In this document: one piece after another, positions 35,554-44,757 of the stretch
Numbering within the stretch: the stretch's first letter is position 1
How the letters are laid out: every line of letters begins with the position of its first letter
Notes under the pieces: generated by a model
Databases searched by the model: none
The model's input: the letters and a program-made list of their open reading frames with translations, nothing else
What the model was told of the DNA's origin: nothing
Source of the DNA: Amphibacillus sp. MSJ-3
GTDB lineage: Bacteria; Bacillota; Bacilli; Bacillales; Amphibacillaceae
Direction of reading: 5' to 3'
Assembly: GCF_018919165.1 (NCBI RefSeq)
Contig: NZ_JAHLQM010000003.1
Span: 1-64,000 of the forward strand
DNA: 64,000 nt
Program-made: the position numbers and the translations under genes

Positions 35554-35571
35554 CTTTAATTGAATTAACAT
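35544..35571 (+). promoter_or_regulatory. Promoter of the DUF4352-like lipoprotein gene
   Basis: TTGACA at 35544-35549 and TAACAT at 35566-35571, 16 bp apart. The -35 box lies in a dispersed repeat, so the repeat may have brought the promoter. Confidence 0.5.
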
Positions 35572-35658
35572 ACTAAAAAGTTAAAATTCTATGTTAAAAT
35601 ACTATTGAAAGGTTAATTCAGCATGTTTTTTCAAAAAACAATTTGAGAGGTGTTCAAA

Positions 35659-36288
35659 ATGAGGAAATTTCTAATTGCTTTTGGAGTATTATTGCTGAGT
35701 ATCACTATGCTCGCTGCCTGCAATGACAAGGATGAGAATACGAATGATAGTGAACAACCAGAAGAGCAAGTGGACGAGAACAGTGACGAAAATAATGAAA
35801 ATGATGATTTAGCAACAGATGATCAAACTGAAGATGCTGCAGATCTTGATGTTGAAGATCAAGTAGACCTTTCAATAGGAGACACCGGCCATTTTTATAC
35901 GGATATCGGAAGTTACGATATGACAGTGACCACGGCTGAATTAAAAGGGTATGAGCTAGAGGGAATTGAATCCCAATTAGATGACTGGATCCTACTTGAT
36001 GTGACGATAAAAAACACAAGTGATACCACCTTAAATGTTGAAGATATTATGGGTACGATGGAAGTGACGGATAATCTCGAAGGTTCTGGGTCAATTGGAG
36101 CTGTAGGTGCTTTTGATAGTGTTGAGGACTTTCAAGGGGAGATCGGACCAGGTGAAGAACAATCGGGGCAATTTATTACCGAAGTCTTTGAAGCTGATCA
36201 ATATTATTTTCGTAAAATTAGTGGGAACGTAGCTGGTGGAAGTAGTAATCAAGTGATCTGGACAATTAAAGCTGAAGATTTAAAGTAA
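35659..36288 (+). CDS. Secreted lipoprotein with DUF4352-like domain
   Basis: A 209-residue lipoprotein. The signal peptide ends in the lipobox LAAC, so it is lipidated on Cys and held on the outer membrane face. A very acidic linker (about 25-75, rich in Asp, Glu and Asn) is followed by an Ig-like beta domain with SIGDTGHFYTDIGSYDMTV, LDDWILLDVTIKNTSDTTLN and GPGEEQSGQFITEV. This is the pattern of the DUF4352/telokin-like family, of unknown function. The ATG at 35659 follows GAGAGGTG; a GTG at 35650 overlaps that box. Confidence 0.8.
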   Translation: MRKFLIAFGVLLLSITMLAACNDKDENTNDSEQPEEQVDENSDENNENDDLATDDQTEDAADLDVEDQVDLSIGDTGHFYTDIGSYDMTVTTAELKGYELEGIESQLDDWILLDVTIKNTSDTTLNVEDIMGTMEVTDNLEGSGSIGAVGAFDSVEDFQGEIGPGEEQSGQFITEVFEADQYYFRKISGNVAGGSSNQVIWTIKAEDLK

Positions 36289-36390
36289 ATTTAATTAATG
36301 ATTGATAGGTTTTTAATGACTAAAGAGGGCAAAGGCCTTTTCCATCAACAGCTTGATGAAGAAAAAACTTTTTGAAGGGTAAATCAAGAA

Positions 36391-36443
36391 GAGTAAATTC
36401 CATGGGACTGGATGATGAATTCGGATTTACTCCTCTGCTTTTT
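36391..36443 (+). terminator. Terminator after the lipoprotein gene
   Basis: GAGTAAAT (36391-36398) pairs with ATTTACTC (36425-36432), with inner ATTC/GAAT pairing, followed by CTCTGCTTTTTA. The remaining part of 36289-36583 holds no gene that I can see. Confidence 0.6.
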
Positions 36444-36583
36444 AAATCTTGTTGATTAGCCAATGTCGTTCTTCAGTGTTATTTCAATTTAGTCATCGCG
36501 CCTTTGTTAGGCCATGTAGGGTCAGATCCTGGCTTGTTATTAAGAATGCCAATCTGTATCTACATGGCTTTTATTTTTAATGA

Positions 36584-37279
36584 TTATTCATTTTTCTTCT
36601 GTTCATATAAGTCAACATACATTTGTCCTTTGGAGTCTATCTGTGCAAAAAAGACATCCTTAATTTCATTAGCTCCCTGTTTTTGAACTTCAGCTAATAA
36701 CCAATCAGCTGTATATCCGAGCTTTTTCAAACTCTTTTTCATTATGTTACCATCCATAATCAAGATATTTGGACCATGTTCCGGTTCAACAGGAATACCC
36801 AGGGTTTTCGGTGTAACAGGTTGTTTGTCTGTTTTTAGCATGACACTTAAGCCACCATTTGTTTCAAGAACAGCCATTTCTACATCAGCTACTGTAAAAA
36901 CATCCTTTTCCCTTAATAAGAGCATGATTTCATTTATATTCATAAGGTTTTTCTTCATATTATCCTCTAATAATTTCCCGTTTTCGATCAAGATTGCCGG
37001 CTTTCCGTCTGTTATATTAGAAAAAGTGTTTGACTTCATACCGAAATAGGCCAATATGATGGGGAAGATCCCCCAAACGAGTAAGGACATGATTCCATTT
37101 AATGCTTTTACATTCTGGTCAACTGACATCGTAGCGGCAATGGAACCAATCGTTATTCCAACACAATAATCAAAAAAAGTTAGTTGGGAAATTTGTTTCT
37201 TCCCCATAATTCTAGTCATAACAAACAACAATAAAAACGCGACGATTGAACGTAACAAGATCAAAATTAACTCTGGCAT
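36584..37279 (-). CDS. DUF421 membrane protein (YetF/YcaP family)
   Basis: A 231-residue inner-membrane protein with three N-terminal spans (LILILLRSIVAFLLLFVM, about 30-50 and about 57-77). The family signature TRIMGKKQISQLTFFDYCVGITIGSI links the first two. The C-terminal half is cytoplasmic with DGKPAILIENGKLLEDNMKK, INEIMLLLREKDVFTVADVE and YTADWLLAEVQKQGANEIKD. Its function is unknown; relatives in spore formers affect spore surface or membrane properties. The ATG at 37279 follows GTGGAAGGA; the open frame extends to 37336 without a ribosome site. It is divergent from a DUF4363-like lipoprotein, a pairing frequent in Bacillaceae. Confidence 0.88.
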   Translation of the reverse strand: MPELILILLRSIVAFLLLFVMTRIMGKKQISQLTFFDYCVGITIGSIAATMSVDQNVKALNGIMSLLVWGIFPIILAYFGMKSNTFSNITDGKPAILIENGKLLEDNMKKNLMNINEIMLLLREKDVFTVADVEMAVLETNGGLSVMLKTDKQPVTPKTLGIPVEPEHGPNILIMDGNIMKKSLKKLGYTADWLLAEVQKQGANEIKDVFFAQIDSKGQMYVDLYEQKKNE

Positions 37280-37362
37280 AATATCCTTCCACCTTTTACA
37301 AATAGTATTTATCCTATTATGGGACAAAATAGTCATATAAATTCATAATTAGGAGGAGAAAA

Positions 37363-37698
37363 GTGAAAAAGACAATTGTTTTACTCTGTATGATTCTTCT
37401 TTTGACGGGTTGTTCAAATCAAGTTGGAGGTGAAGCCTTCTTTAATCACCTTGACGAATTTGAGAAGGAGTTAGACCAGCCAAATTGGACGGAGTTGTCA
37501 ATCCAAGCGGATGAGCTAAAAGAAATGTACGAAAAGAATAAGTGGAAATTACAATTAATTGGCGATGAAGGAGAATATGAAGAGTTATACAAAAGTATCA
37601 GTAATCTTATAGCAACAGTTAAAGAGGAAGATACATTAAGTACAAGAATGGAAATAGCTACGACAAGGGCACTCCTTGAAGGGATCTATTCACTGTAG
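37363..37698 (+). CDS. Small DUF4363-like lipoprotein
   Basis: A 111-residue lipoprotein with signal peptide and lipobox LTGC. The mature part is helical and charged (FNHLDEFEKELDQPNWTELS ... MYEKNKWKLQLIGDEGEY), the pattern of DUF4363. The GTG start at 37363 follows the strong site TTAGGAGGAG. It is divergent from the DUF421 gene with which this family often co-occurs. Its function is unknown. Confidence 0.78.
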   Translation: MKKTIVLLCMILLLTGCSNQVGGEAFFNHLDEFEKELDQPNWTELSIQADELKEMYEKNKWKLQLIGDEGEYEELYKSISNLIATVKEEDTLSTRMEIATTRALLEGIYSL

Positions 37699-37910
37699 TT
37701 GATTGATCCCTTAAGCTATTTGGATGCCAAAAGCATCTATTTTTTTGTCCGAAATGTCATCATCGTTCCCGATTGGACTCTAAAAATTAAATAGAGGTAA
37801 GGGGAAGTCATGATTCACCCTCCGTTCATAGACTATACTTACAATCCTACTTAACTGACAGGCTAGGTCATGTTTGATAAAATAGAACCTGTAAAGTATG
37901 AAGGGACAAG

Positions 37911-38771
37911 GTGATTAGGTTGATATATATTGGTTTAACAGGGTGGCGGGAGCACGATCGTTTATATTCAGCTGAAGTTAAAAGTAATCAACGGCTTACT
38001 GAATATTGTAGCCATTTTCCGATTGTTGAACTTGATGCCTCATTCTATGCAGTTCAACCGATCCGTAATATAGAAAAGTGGATTAAAGAGACACCAGCCT
38101 CTTTTCAGTTTGTTGTGAAAGCCTATCAAGGGATGACTGGTCACAGGCGAGCAAATGCGCCTTATGGTTCAAAAACAGAGATGTTTGAAGCTTTTAGGGA
38201 TTCGATTGAGCCCTTGATCGAAGCAGGTAAACTAGCAATGGTGTTGTTTCAATTCCCACCCTGGTTCGACTGTACTTCGGACCATATGATTTATTTACGT
38301 TATTGTGTTCAAAAGATGGATGGTATTCCAATTGCATTAGAATTTAGAAATCAGTCCTGGTACGGACCAGGAAACCGTGAACAAACTCTTGAATTCATGC
38401 GGAAATATCATTGGATTCATTCGATTGTAGATGAACCACAGACTGGTTATGGTTCAGTTCCAATTGTCCCGGTTGTGACGAATTCTGTAAAAACTTTAGT
38501 TCGCTTTCATGGACGTAATGTTTATGGTTGGAATCGACCTAAGAATAAAGACACCAATTGGCGAGAAGTCCGCTACCTCTATAAATATAATCGGGCTGAA
38601 TTGCAGGAGTGGCGTGAACGAATTTTACAAATCGCCGAAGAAACAGAAGATATCTATATTTTATTTAATAATAACTCTGGTGGAGATGCAGCTGGTAATG
38701 CGAAAATGTTGCAGGGAATGCTAGATATTGATTATGACGGTTTAGCACCCCTTCAGTTACGACTTTTTTAG
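37911..38771 (+). CDS. DUF72 family protein (YecE/YunF-like)
   Basis: A TIM-barrel-like DUF72 protein of about 286 residues. It begins with IYIGLTGWREHDRLYS and has VELDASFYAVQ, FQFVVKAYQGMTGHRR, MVLFQFPPWF, IALEFRNQSWYG, VRFHGRNVYGW and a C-terminal NNNSGGDAAGNAKMLQ. The catalytic function is not established for the family. GTG 37911 lies close to the AAGGGAC box; TTG 37920 is an alternative that gives a start at IYIG. It stands alone in its transcription unit. Confidence 0.9.
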   Translation: MIRLIYIGLTGWREHDRLYSAEVKSNQRLTEYCSHFPIVELDASFYAVQPIRNIEKWIKETPASFQFVVKAYQGMTGHRRANAPYGSKTEMFEAFRDSIEPLIEAGKLAMVLFQFPPWFDCTSDHMIYLRYCVQKMDGIPIALEFRNQSWYGPGNREQTLEFMRKYHWIHSIVDEPQTGYGSVPIVPVVTNSVKTLVRFHGRNVYGWNRPKNKDTNWREVRYLYKYNRAELQEWRERILQIAEETEDIYILFNNNSGGDAAGNAKMLQGMLDIDYDGLAPLQLRLF

Positions 38772-38926
38772 TTTTTTGATAGGAATATTGAGTTAGTTTT
38801 TTTGAAAAGTCGACATTGGAGCTGTTCAAAATCCATCAAACTGGCAATACTGTTAGCTACCGATAAAAGTTAATTAAGTTTCAGTACTATAAAAATAAGG
38901 TAATTAATAAGGAGGGGGTTAAGCTT

Positions 38927-40048
38927 TTGAAGCGATTCTTTTATTTATTATTAATCGTCCTGTTTGTTTTCTGGACAGAACCGCTTTGGCAGAAGCCCAT
39001 TCGTAACGCTATTCCTGAATCTGTGAACGAAATGTTTGTTTCAGTGAAGGAATTTGCTCATCATATGGTAGATAATCACTTTTATATCGATCAAGTGAGA
39101 GATCAAATCTCATCACCTAATTCTGGTATTCTTGATCCTGGAAAAAAACCAGAGCAAAAGCCAGTAGAAAAGCCTGAACTAACTCTACCAAGTGAACAAG
39201 CTTTTTCACTAGGAAATATTGAGTTAGGTGATACCAAGGATAAGGTTGATGAATTATATGGTGAGGCGATGCGGGAAAGTAGGAATGAGTATGGATTAGA
39301 TTGGTTTACTTATCATGAAAACTATCATAACTTTATGATGGTAGCATATGATGATGAAGAGATCGTTCGTGGGTTATTTACGAATCAAGATCTATTATCC
39401 ACCCAGTATCCATTCTCGATGGCTGATACAAAGGAGGCTGTCAATGATACCTTGGGTGAACCAGAAGAGTTGATTGACTATGAGCGTTTTATCTACCAAG
39501 TTAATAGTCAAGGAGAATATGATATTTATCAAATTGACGGAAGTTATGTCACTCTTTTTTATGATATTCATGAGGATGATCGGTTGACAGCTGTCTTACT
39601 CATTGATGCTGACCTAGAATCAACAAAGGATGTCCTTTACACCCCCTCCAGCCAGGCATTAAGAAAGGGTTTTGAATATCAGTTATTTGATCTAACCAAT
39701 GCAACTCGTATCAATTATGACTTACCTATACTGGAGTGGGATGAAGCGGTTAGTGAGACAGCAAGAAAGCATAGTACGGATATGGCAGAGAATCAGTATT
39801 TTGGCCATACAAATTTACAAAATCAAACCTTTTCGGATCGAATGTTAGCTGATCAGATATCCTTTACCCAGGCGGGGGAAAATCTAGCTTACGGACAGTT
39901 TAATAGTATTTTTGCTCACCTAGGTTTAATGAATTCAGCGGGGCATCGTGGGAATATCTTACATGATGGCTTTACTAAATTGGGAATTGGCGTTGACTTT
40001 AATGAAAGTAATCAACCCTTTTATACAGAGAACTTTTTTACCAATTAG
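38927..40048 (+). CDS. CAP-domain (SCP-like) secreted protein, YlbC type
   Basis: A 373-residue exported protein. An N-terminal hydrophobic segment (about 2-17) acts as a signal or anchor. After a Pro/Lys/Glu linker comes a CAP-associated N-terminal domain in two repeats (FSLGNIELGDTKDKVDELYG and PFSMADTKEAVNDTLGEPEE). It ends in a CAP domain from about 245: LFDLTNATRINYDLPILEWD, ARKHSTDMAENQYFGHTNLQ, GENLAYGQFNSIFAHLGLMN and SAGHRGNILHDGFTKLGIGV. This is the architecture of Bacillus YlbC. CAP proteins are extracellular and mostly of unknown activity. The TTG start at 38927 follows AAGGAGGGGG. Confidence 0.9.
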   Translation: MKRFFYLLLIVLFVFWTEPLWQKPIRNAIPESVNEMFVSVKEFAHHMVDNHFYIDQVRDQISSPNSGILDPGKKPEQKPVEKPELTLPSEQAFSLGNIELGDTKDKVDELYGEAMRESRNEYGLDWFTYHENYHNFMMVAYDDEEIVRGLFTNQDLLSTQYPFSMADTKEAVNDTLGEPEELIDYERFIYQVNSQGEYDIYQIDGSYVTLFYDIHEDDRLTAVLLIDADLESTKDVLYTPSSQALRKGFEYQLFDLTNATRINYDLPILEWDEAVSETARKHSTDMAENQYFGHTNLQNQTFSDRMLADQISFTQAGENLAYGQFNSIFAHLGLMNSAGHRGNILHDGFTKLGIGVDFNESNQPFYTENFFTN

Positions 40049-40136
40049 ATCGATGATAAATTGTGGTTCAAAAGTAGAATGATTGAGAAGAGAAAATGCT
40101 GCCTTTATTCTAGCTTTGTCAAGGACTTTACTTATC

Positions 40137-40230
40137 GCCGTACAATTGTCAGTAAGATCCCCGCTTCAATAATACCAAGGAAATGATCGGATTATAAATG
40201 GGGATAAGAGCTAGTAAATCCTTGACTATG
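40137..40230. repeat. Degenerate copy of the 71-bp hairpin repeat
   Basis: CGTACAATTGTCAGTAAGAT begins a copy of the hairpin family, followed by CCCCGCTTCAATAATACC. The right arm is lost or changed beyond clear recognition. Confidence 0.55.
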
Positions 40231-40333
40231 TTGGCATGACAAAGTATTTCGATAAGTTGAATATTGCTAATCCCGTGTGCAGTCTTACTCAAGAGGAAAT
40301 AGAGCCAAAATATATGAAATGAGGATGGTTGAG

Positions 40334-41572
40334 ATGAAGAAGATGAGTGTTATCGCATTATTTGTCTTACTATTAACAGCATGTGGAACAGCAGATCAGG
40401 CTCCCATCGACCAAGATGATGATAGCAATGTAAGCTCTAGTGAAAATATTGATCAGACAATTATTGATGCGAATAACCAGTTAGGATTCGATTTATTAAG
40501 TACAATTGAATCTGATGAAAATGGAAACACCTTTATTTCTCCAACAAGTTTATTTATGGCCCTTTCTATGGTCTACAACGGAGCTGACGGTGAGACCAGA
40601 CAGGAAATGGTTGATACCTTGCAGTTAGATGAAATAGAAGGTGATCAACTCAATCAGGCCAATGCTTCATTGTTGGCGATTATGAATGATGATTCACGTC
40701 AGGCTGAGCTGAAAATGGGTAACTCAATTTGGCTCAATCAGGAATTTCAATTTCAGAATGATTTTCTAGAAAACAATCAGCATTATTATCATGCAGAGAT
40801 GCAAGAAATTGGTGTTGCTGATGGGAAATCCGCTGATCAAATCAATAAGTGGGTCAGTGAGGCAACAAATGAGAAGATCGACCAAATTGTTGATGTCCCA
40901 CTTAATCCGGATATCGTCGCCATGTTGATTAATGCAGTTTATTTTCAAGGTACATGGACATATCCATTTGATGAAAATAGGACAGAAGAGCATGCCTTTC
41001 ATCTAGAAGATGGTTCAACAAAGAATGTCCCATTGATGACATTGAAAAAAAACTTCATGTATATGGAAAATGGGGATTTCCAGGCCATCTCACTACCTTA
41101 TGGTGATGATGAAGAAATGAGTATGCAAATTTTCCTTCCGAATGAAGATAAAAATATAGCTGACCTTCAGGATAATTTGACAAATAAAGACTGGAAAAAG
41201 TGGAAGAGTGAGTTTCAAGAACAAGAAGGCACTATTATGTTACCAAAGTTTCAACTTGAGTTCGAGGCAAGCTTAAGCAAAGCATTAGAATCGTTAGGTA
41301 TGAAAACAGCCTTTGATGAAAGACAAGCTGACTTTAGTAAAATGGTTGAAGAAGATGTTCAAATATGGATTAGTGAAGTTAAACAAAAGACATTTATTGA
41401 CGTAAATGAAGAGGGGACTGAAGCAGCTGGGACTACTTCAGTTGATATAGTAACGACCTCTGCACAAATTGATCCTCCATTTGAAATGAAAGTGGATCGC
41501 CCCTTCTTTATGACAATTACAGATGAAAAAACCGGAGCTCTGCTATTTATGGGTACGATTTTAAATCCCTAG
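40334..41572 (+). CDS. Serpin-family protease inhibitor, lipoprotein
   Basis: A complete serpin of about 412 residues carrying a lipoprotein signal peptide with lipobox LTAC, so it should be displayed on the cell surface. The fold is clear: NTFISPTSLFMALSMVYNGA, LINAVYFQGTWTYPFD, QAISLPYGDDEEMSMQIFLP, and the C-terminal block PFFMTITDEKTGALLFMGTI. The reactive loop has the inhibitory hinge EEGTEAAGTTS, small residues that allow loop insertion, followed by VDIVTTSAQIDPP; the P1 residue is not certain. It would trap extracellular serine (or cysteine) proteases. The ATG at 40334 follows GAGGATGG; the frame is open from 40277. Serpins are uncommon in Bacillaceae. Confidence 0.92.
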   Translation: MKKMSVIALFVLLLTACGTADQAPIDQDDDSNVSSSENIDQTIIDANNQLGFDLLSTIESDENGNTFISPTSLFMALSMVYNGADGETRQEMVDTLQLDEIEGDQLNQANASLLAIMNDDSRQAELKMGNSIWLNQEFQFQNDFLENNQHYYHAEMQEIGVADGKSADQINKWVSEATNEKIDQIVDVPLNPDIVAMLINAVYFQGTWTYPFDENRTEEHAFHLEDGSTKNVPLMTLKKNFMYMENGDFQAISLPYGDDEEMSMQIFLPNEDKNIADLQDNLTNKDWKKWKSEFQEQEGTIMLPKFQLEFEASLSKALESLGMKTAFDERQADFSKMVEEDVQIWISEVKQKTFIDVNEEGTEAAGTTSVDIVTTSAQIDPPFEMKVDRPFFMTITDEKTGALLFMGTILNP

Positions 41573-41842
41573 GCTTCCTGGTGAATTAATTTCAATTTTT
41601 TGTATGTACTAGTTTTACAAAAGGGACTAGAATAATACGTAATTGGGTGAACTAGTTAGAACATGGAACTGTCAGGCTAAATTGAATACTTTTTAGTTGT
41701 AGAATGAATTGGCAAAATATCTTCTGTAAATAGTCCCTTTTGAGTTTTTAAAACTTCTCTAATTTTGATTGAAGAAGGGGAATAGGGCAAGTTTATGAAA
41801 TTCTATTTGTCAATTTTAATTATTTCGCCATACCATAACAGA
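41573..41842. other. Gene-free spacer between serpin and fru operon
   Basis: AT-rich, no coding signal. A terminator-like dyad follows at 41843. Confidence 0.4.
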
Positions 41843-41880
41843 AACCTGATCCGGGTTTAATTGAAAACCGAATCAGGTTT
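41843..41880. terminator. Terminator-like dyad between serpin and fruA
   Basis: AACCTGATCCGG and CCGAATCAGGTT pair nearly perfectly around an AT-rich loop. It sits between convergent genes; T-runs are short on both sides, so it may serve both directions weakly. Confidence 0.6.
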
Positions 41881-41896
41881 GACTTCTAATTCATTA

Positions 41897-43804
41897 TTAT
41901 TCCGCAATTATTTGTTCTTCTAGTGGTTTTTTCCAAAGGCCTAAGATAATCGCACTGATGAGAGTACCAATTAGGACAGCTAACATGAGCATTAAGCGAT
42001 TGTCACCTAGTGCCAGCATGGTGAAAATTCCACCATGAGGAGCGGGGACCTTGGTTAACCATAGTTGTGTTAATCCACCGCCTATCGCACTACCCACCAT
42101 GCTCGAGCCGATCACACGAATAGGGTCTGCAGCGGCAAAGGGGATGGCCCCCTCTGTAATAAATGAAAGGCCTAGGACAAAGTTTGTTAGGGCAGATTGA
42201 TGTTGAACTTCAGTGAATTTATTTTTGAAAATAACTGAAGCTAATGCAATTGCTAAAGGTGGGATCATGCCACCAACCATTACCGCAGCCATTAAACTAC
42301 CGTCACCAGTATCGGTAAAGATACCAATTGAAAAGGCATAAGCTGCTTTATTAATTGGTCCCCCCATATCCGTTGCCATCATCGCACCAAGGATTGCGCC
42401 GAGTAAAACTTGATTACCTGCACCTAGATTTTCTAGAAAGTTTAGCATGGCAATGTTAATATTAGCGAAAACGGGTCCGAAAATAAAATACATGAATAGG
42501 CCTGTAAAGAATAAGGTTAGGATTGGATACAATAAGATCGTTCTTAAACCAGACAGGTTCTTCGGCATATCCTTCAGCCATTTTATCACTATAAGTGTGA
42601 TATAGCCCGCTAAAAATCCGGCAATTAAGCCACCTAAAAAACCAGCATCGGCATTGACTGCAAGAGCACCACCGGCAAAGCCACTTACCATTGCAGGTTT
42701 ACCACCTATACTCATGGCAATGTAACCAGCTAAAACAGGAATTAGGAAACTAAACGCTGCACTACCTATTTCATTAATACCAATAAAAATTGGGGAGTTC
42801 TTTCCGACAAATCCTTCCAAAAGATATGATAGAGCGAGTATGATTCCTCCAGCAATCACAAAAGGAAGCATGTTAGATACACCACTCATCAAATCATTAT
42901 AGATTGATTTTAGTGAGAAGTGGCCTTTTTCCTGATGATTATTTTCATCTGAATCATTTTCTCGATCACTTTGGTTTGCCTGATAGATCGGTGCCTTTCC
43001 TGATAGAGCTTGATTAATTAATTCTTCACTTTTGTTGATTCCGTCAGCAACCGGGCGTTCGACAACACGTTTTCCATCAAAACGGGCCATTGATACTTTT
43101 TTCCCGACAGCAACGATAATGCCATCCGCCTTTTTAATATCATCATCAGTTAATTGGTTTTTAACCCCATCTGACCCATTTGTCTCAACCTTAATCTTAA
43201 TGCCCATTTCCTTTGCTTTATTTTTTAAAGCATCTTCAGCCATATAAGTATGGGCGATTCCAGTTGGACAAGCAGTGACAGCTATTACATAGGGTTCGTC
43301 GCCCTTCTTGTCTGGACTAGGACTTTCGTTATTATGATCTTGTTCCAACCCAGCTTCAGCTAAACTAATGATTGCTTTAGCACTCTGTGGTGTGTCAGCG
43401 GCATAAAGTGCTTCCGTGAAGTTTTTATTCATTAGTAGTTTTGATAAGTTTGATAGAATTGAAAGATGCGTATCATTTGCGCTATCCTTCGCTGCAATCA
43501 TAAAGAATAAGCGAGCGGGTTGACCGTCCAGACTGTCAAAGTCAATGCCAGTTGGATGCTTGGCAAAAACAACAGATGTTTTTTTTACGGCTTGATTTTT
43601 GGCATGTGGCATGGCAATTCCATCACCAATTCCAGTAGTCATATTCTCCTCTCGCTCTGAGATTGCTTGTCTGAAAGTATCATAATCATCAACTGCACCT
43701 GTTTCAACAAGTTTTCTAGTCATTTCATCGAGAATTTCCTTTTTGCTTGTTGATTTGGAAGATAGAATCATTAGTTCTTCACGCATGAGATCATTCATAT
43801 TCAT
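41897..43804 (-). CDS. fruA: PTS fructose transporter EIIABC
   Basis: Fructose permease that phosphorylates fructose to fructose 1-phosphate during import, about 635 residues in EIIA-EIIB-EIIC order. The EIIA phosphorylation site is His67 (IAMPHAKN), the EIIB site Cys179 (VTACPTGIAHTYMAE), and the EIIC membrane domain covers about 300-630 with GAPHGGIF-type end motifs (KVPAPHGGIFTML). The ATG at 43804 has AAAGGA in front; a TTG at 43813 overlaps the fruK stop. It is the third gene of the fruR-fruK-fruA operon, six bases after fruK. Confidence 0.95.
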   Translation of the reverse strand: MNMNDLMREELMILSSKSTSKKEILDEMTRKLVETGAVDDYDTFRQAISEREENMTTGIGDGIAMPHAKNQAVKKTSVVFAKHPTGIDFDSLDGQPARLFFMIAAKDSANDTHLSILSNLSKLLMNKNFTEALYAADTPQSAKAIISLAEAGLEQDHNNESPSPDKKGDEPYVIAVTACPTGIAHTYMAEDALKNKAKEMGIKIKVETNGSDGVKNQLTDDDIKKADGIIVAVGKKVSMARFDGKRVVERPVADGINKSEELINQALSGKAPIYQANQSDRENDSDENNHQEKGHFSLKSIYNDLMSGVSNMLPFVIAGGIILALSYLLEGFVGKNSPIFIGINEIGSAAFSFLIPVLAGYIAMSIGGKPAMVSGFAGGALAVNADAGFLGGLIAGFLAGYITLIVIKWLKDMPKNLSGLRTILLYPILTLFFTGLFMYFIFGPVFANINIAMLNFLENLGAGNQVLLGAILGAMMATDMGGPINKAAYAFSIGIFTDTGDGSLMAAVMVGGMIPPLAIALASVIFKNKFTEVQHQSALTNFVLGLSFITEGAIPFAAADPIRVIGSSMVGSAIGGGLTQLWLTKVPAPHGGIFTMLALGDNRLMLMLAVLIGTLISAIILGLWKKPLEEQIIAE

Positions 43805-43809
43805 GATTT

Positions 43810-44721
43810 TCAATCCTTTCTTATTTTAACTTGATTATTTAGTGCTAAAATATCTTCCTTTGTGGCTAAATCACTGTTAAAGGCTGTTGCACTACCACTT
43901 TGAACACTTAGTTTAAAGGCATCTAACTTTGTTAATCCTTTTTCAATTCCCGCCATAAAACCTGCAATCATTGAATCACCTGATCCAACCGTATTGATTA
44001 CTTGGCCTTTAGGGGAATCTGCAAGATAAGTTTGATCCTTATCAATGAAAATTGCACCATCACCGCCTAATGAAACAATGACATTTTCCGCACCACCTTC
44101 TTGAAGCTTTTTACCATAGTGAATGGCTTCAGTTTTTGACTGAATCGTTCGATTAAAAAGACTACCTAACTCAGCTTGATTTGGTTTTACTAAAAATGGT
44201 TTTGCTTTTAAGATATTTAAAAGTTCTTTACTGTTTGTGTCGATTACAAAGGAAACCCCTTGCTCAGTACAAACTTCGATAATGTCATTGTAAAAGGTAT
44301 CAGATAAGCCCCTACTTTTACTACCAGATAGGATGATTGTATCCCCAGCATCTAATTGTTTAATTTTATTTAATAATTCCATACTGTTTGTTTGAGTGAT
44401 TATTGGGCCAACCCCATTAATTTCAGTTTCGGTCTTTCCCTTTAATTTCACATTTATTCTCGTATCTCCATTGACTGTAATAAAATCGTAATTGACCTGC
44501 TCAAGTTTCAGCCATTCTTCGATAAAGTGGCCGGTATGTCCGCCGATAAAACCTAGTGCCTTGTTGTCTACACCTAATTGATTTAGCACTCGTGAAACAT
44601 TAATCCCTTTTCCACCAGGTAACATTCTTTCGCCACTTGTATAATTTGTTTCACCAATTTTTAGGTCGCTGATTTGCATCAAATAATCAATTGATGGATT
44701 TAATGTTAGTGTATAAAGCAT
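43810..44721 (-). CDS. fruK: 1-phosphofructokinase
   Basis: PfkB/ribokinase-fold enzyme that converts fructose 1-phosphate to fructose 1,6-bisphosphate with ATP. It has the LacC/FruK start YTLTLNPSIDYLMQI, the PfkB motif GGKGINVSRVLNQLG, and the C-terminal catalytic block NTVGSGDSMIAGFMAG with the base Asp. The 303 residues are standard. The ATG at 44721 lies after AAAAGGAGA; a longer frame from 44739 includes that site. It is directly downstream of fruR and upstream of fruA. Confidence 0.95.
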   Translation of the reverse strand: MLYTLTLNPSIDYLMQISDLKIGETNYTSGERMLPGGKGINVSRVLNQLGVDNKALGFIGGHTGHFIEEWLKLEQVNYDFITVNGDTRINVKLKGKTETEINGVGPIITQTNSMELLNKIKQLDAGDTIILSGSKSRGLSDTFYNDIIEVCTEQGVSFVIDTNSKELLNILKAKPFLVKPNQAELGSLFNRTIQSKTEAIHYGKKLQEGGAENVIVSLGGDGAIFIDKDQTYLADSPKGQVINTVGSGDSMIAGFMAGIEKGLTKLDAFKLSVQSGSATAFNSDLATKEDILALNNQVKIRKD

Positions 44722-44757
44722 AAATGTTCTCCTTTTCATTAATTTGATTTTACGAGA

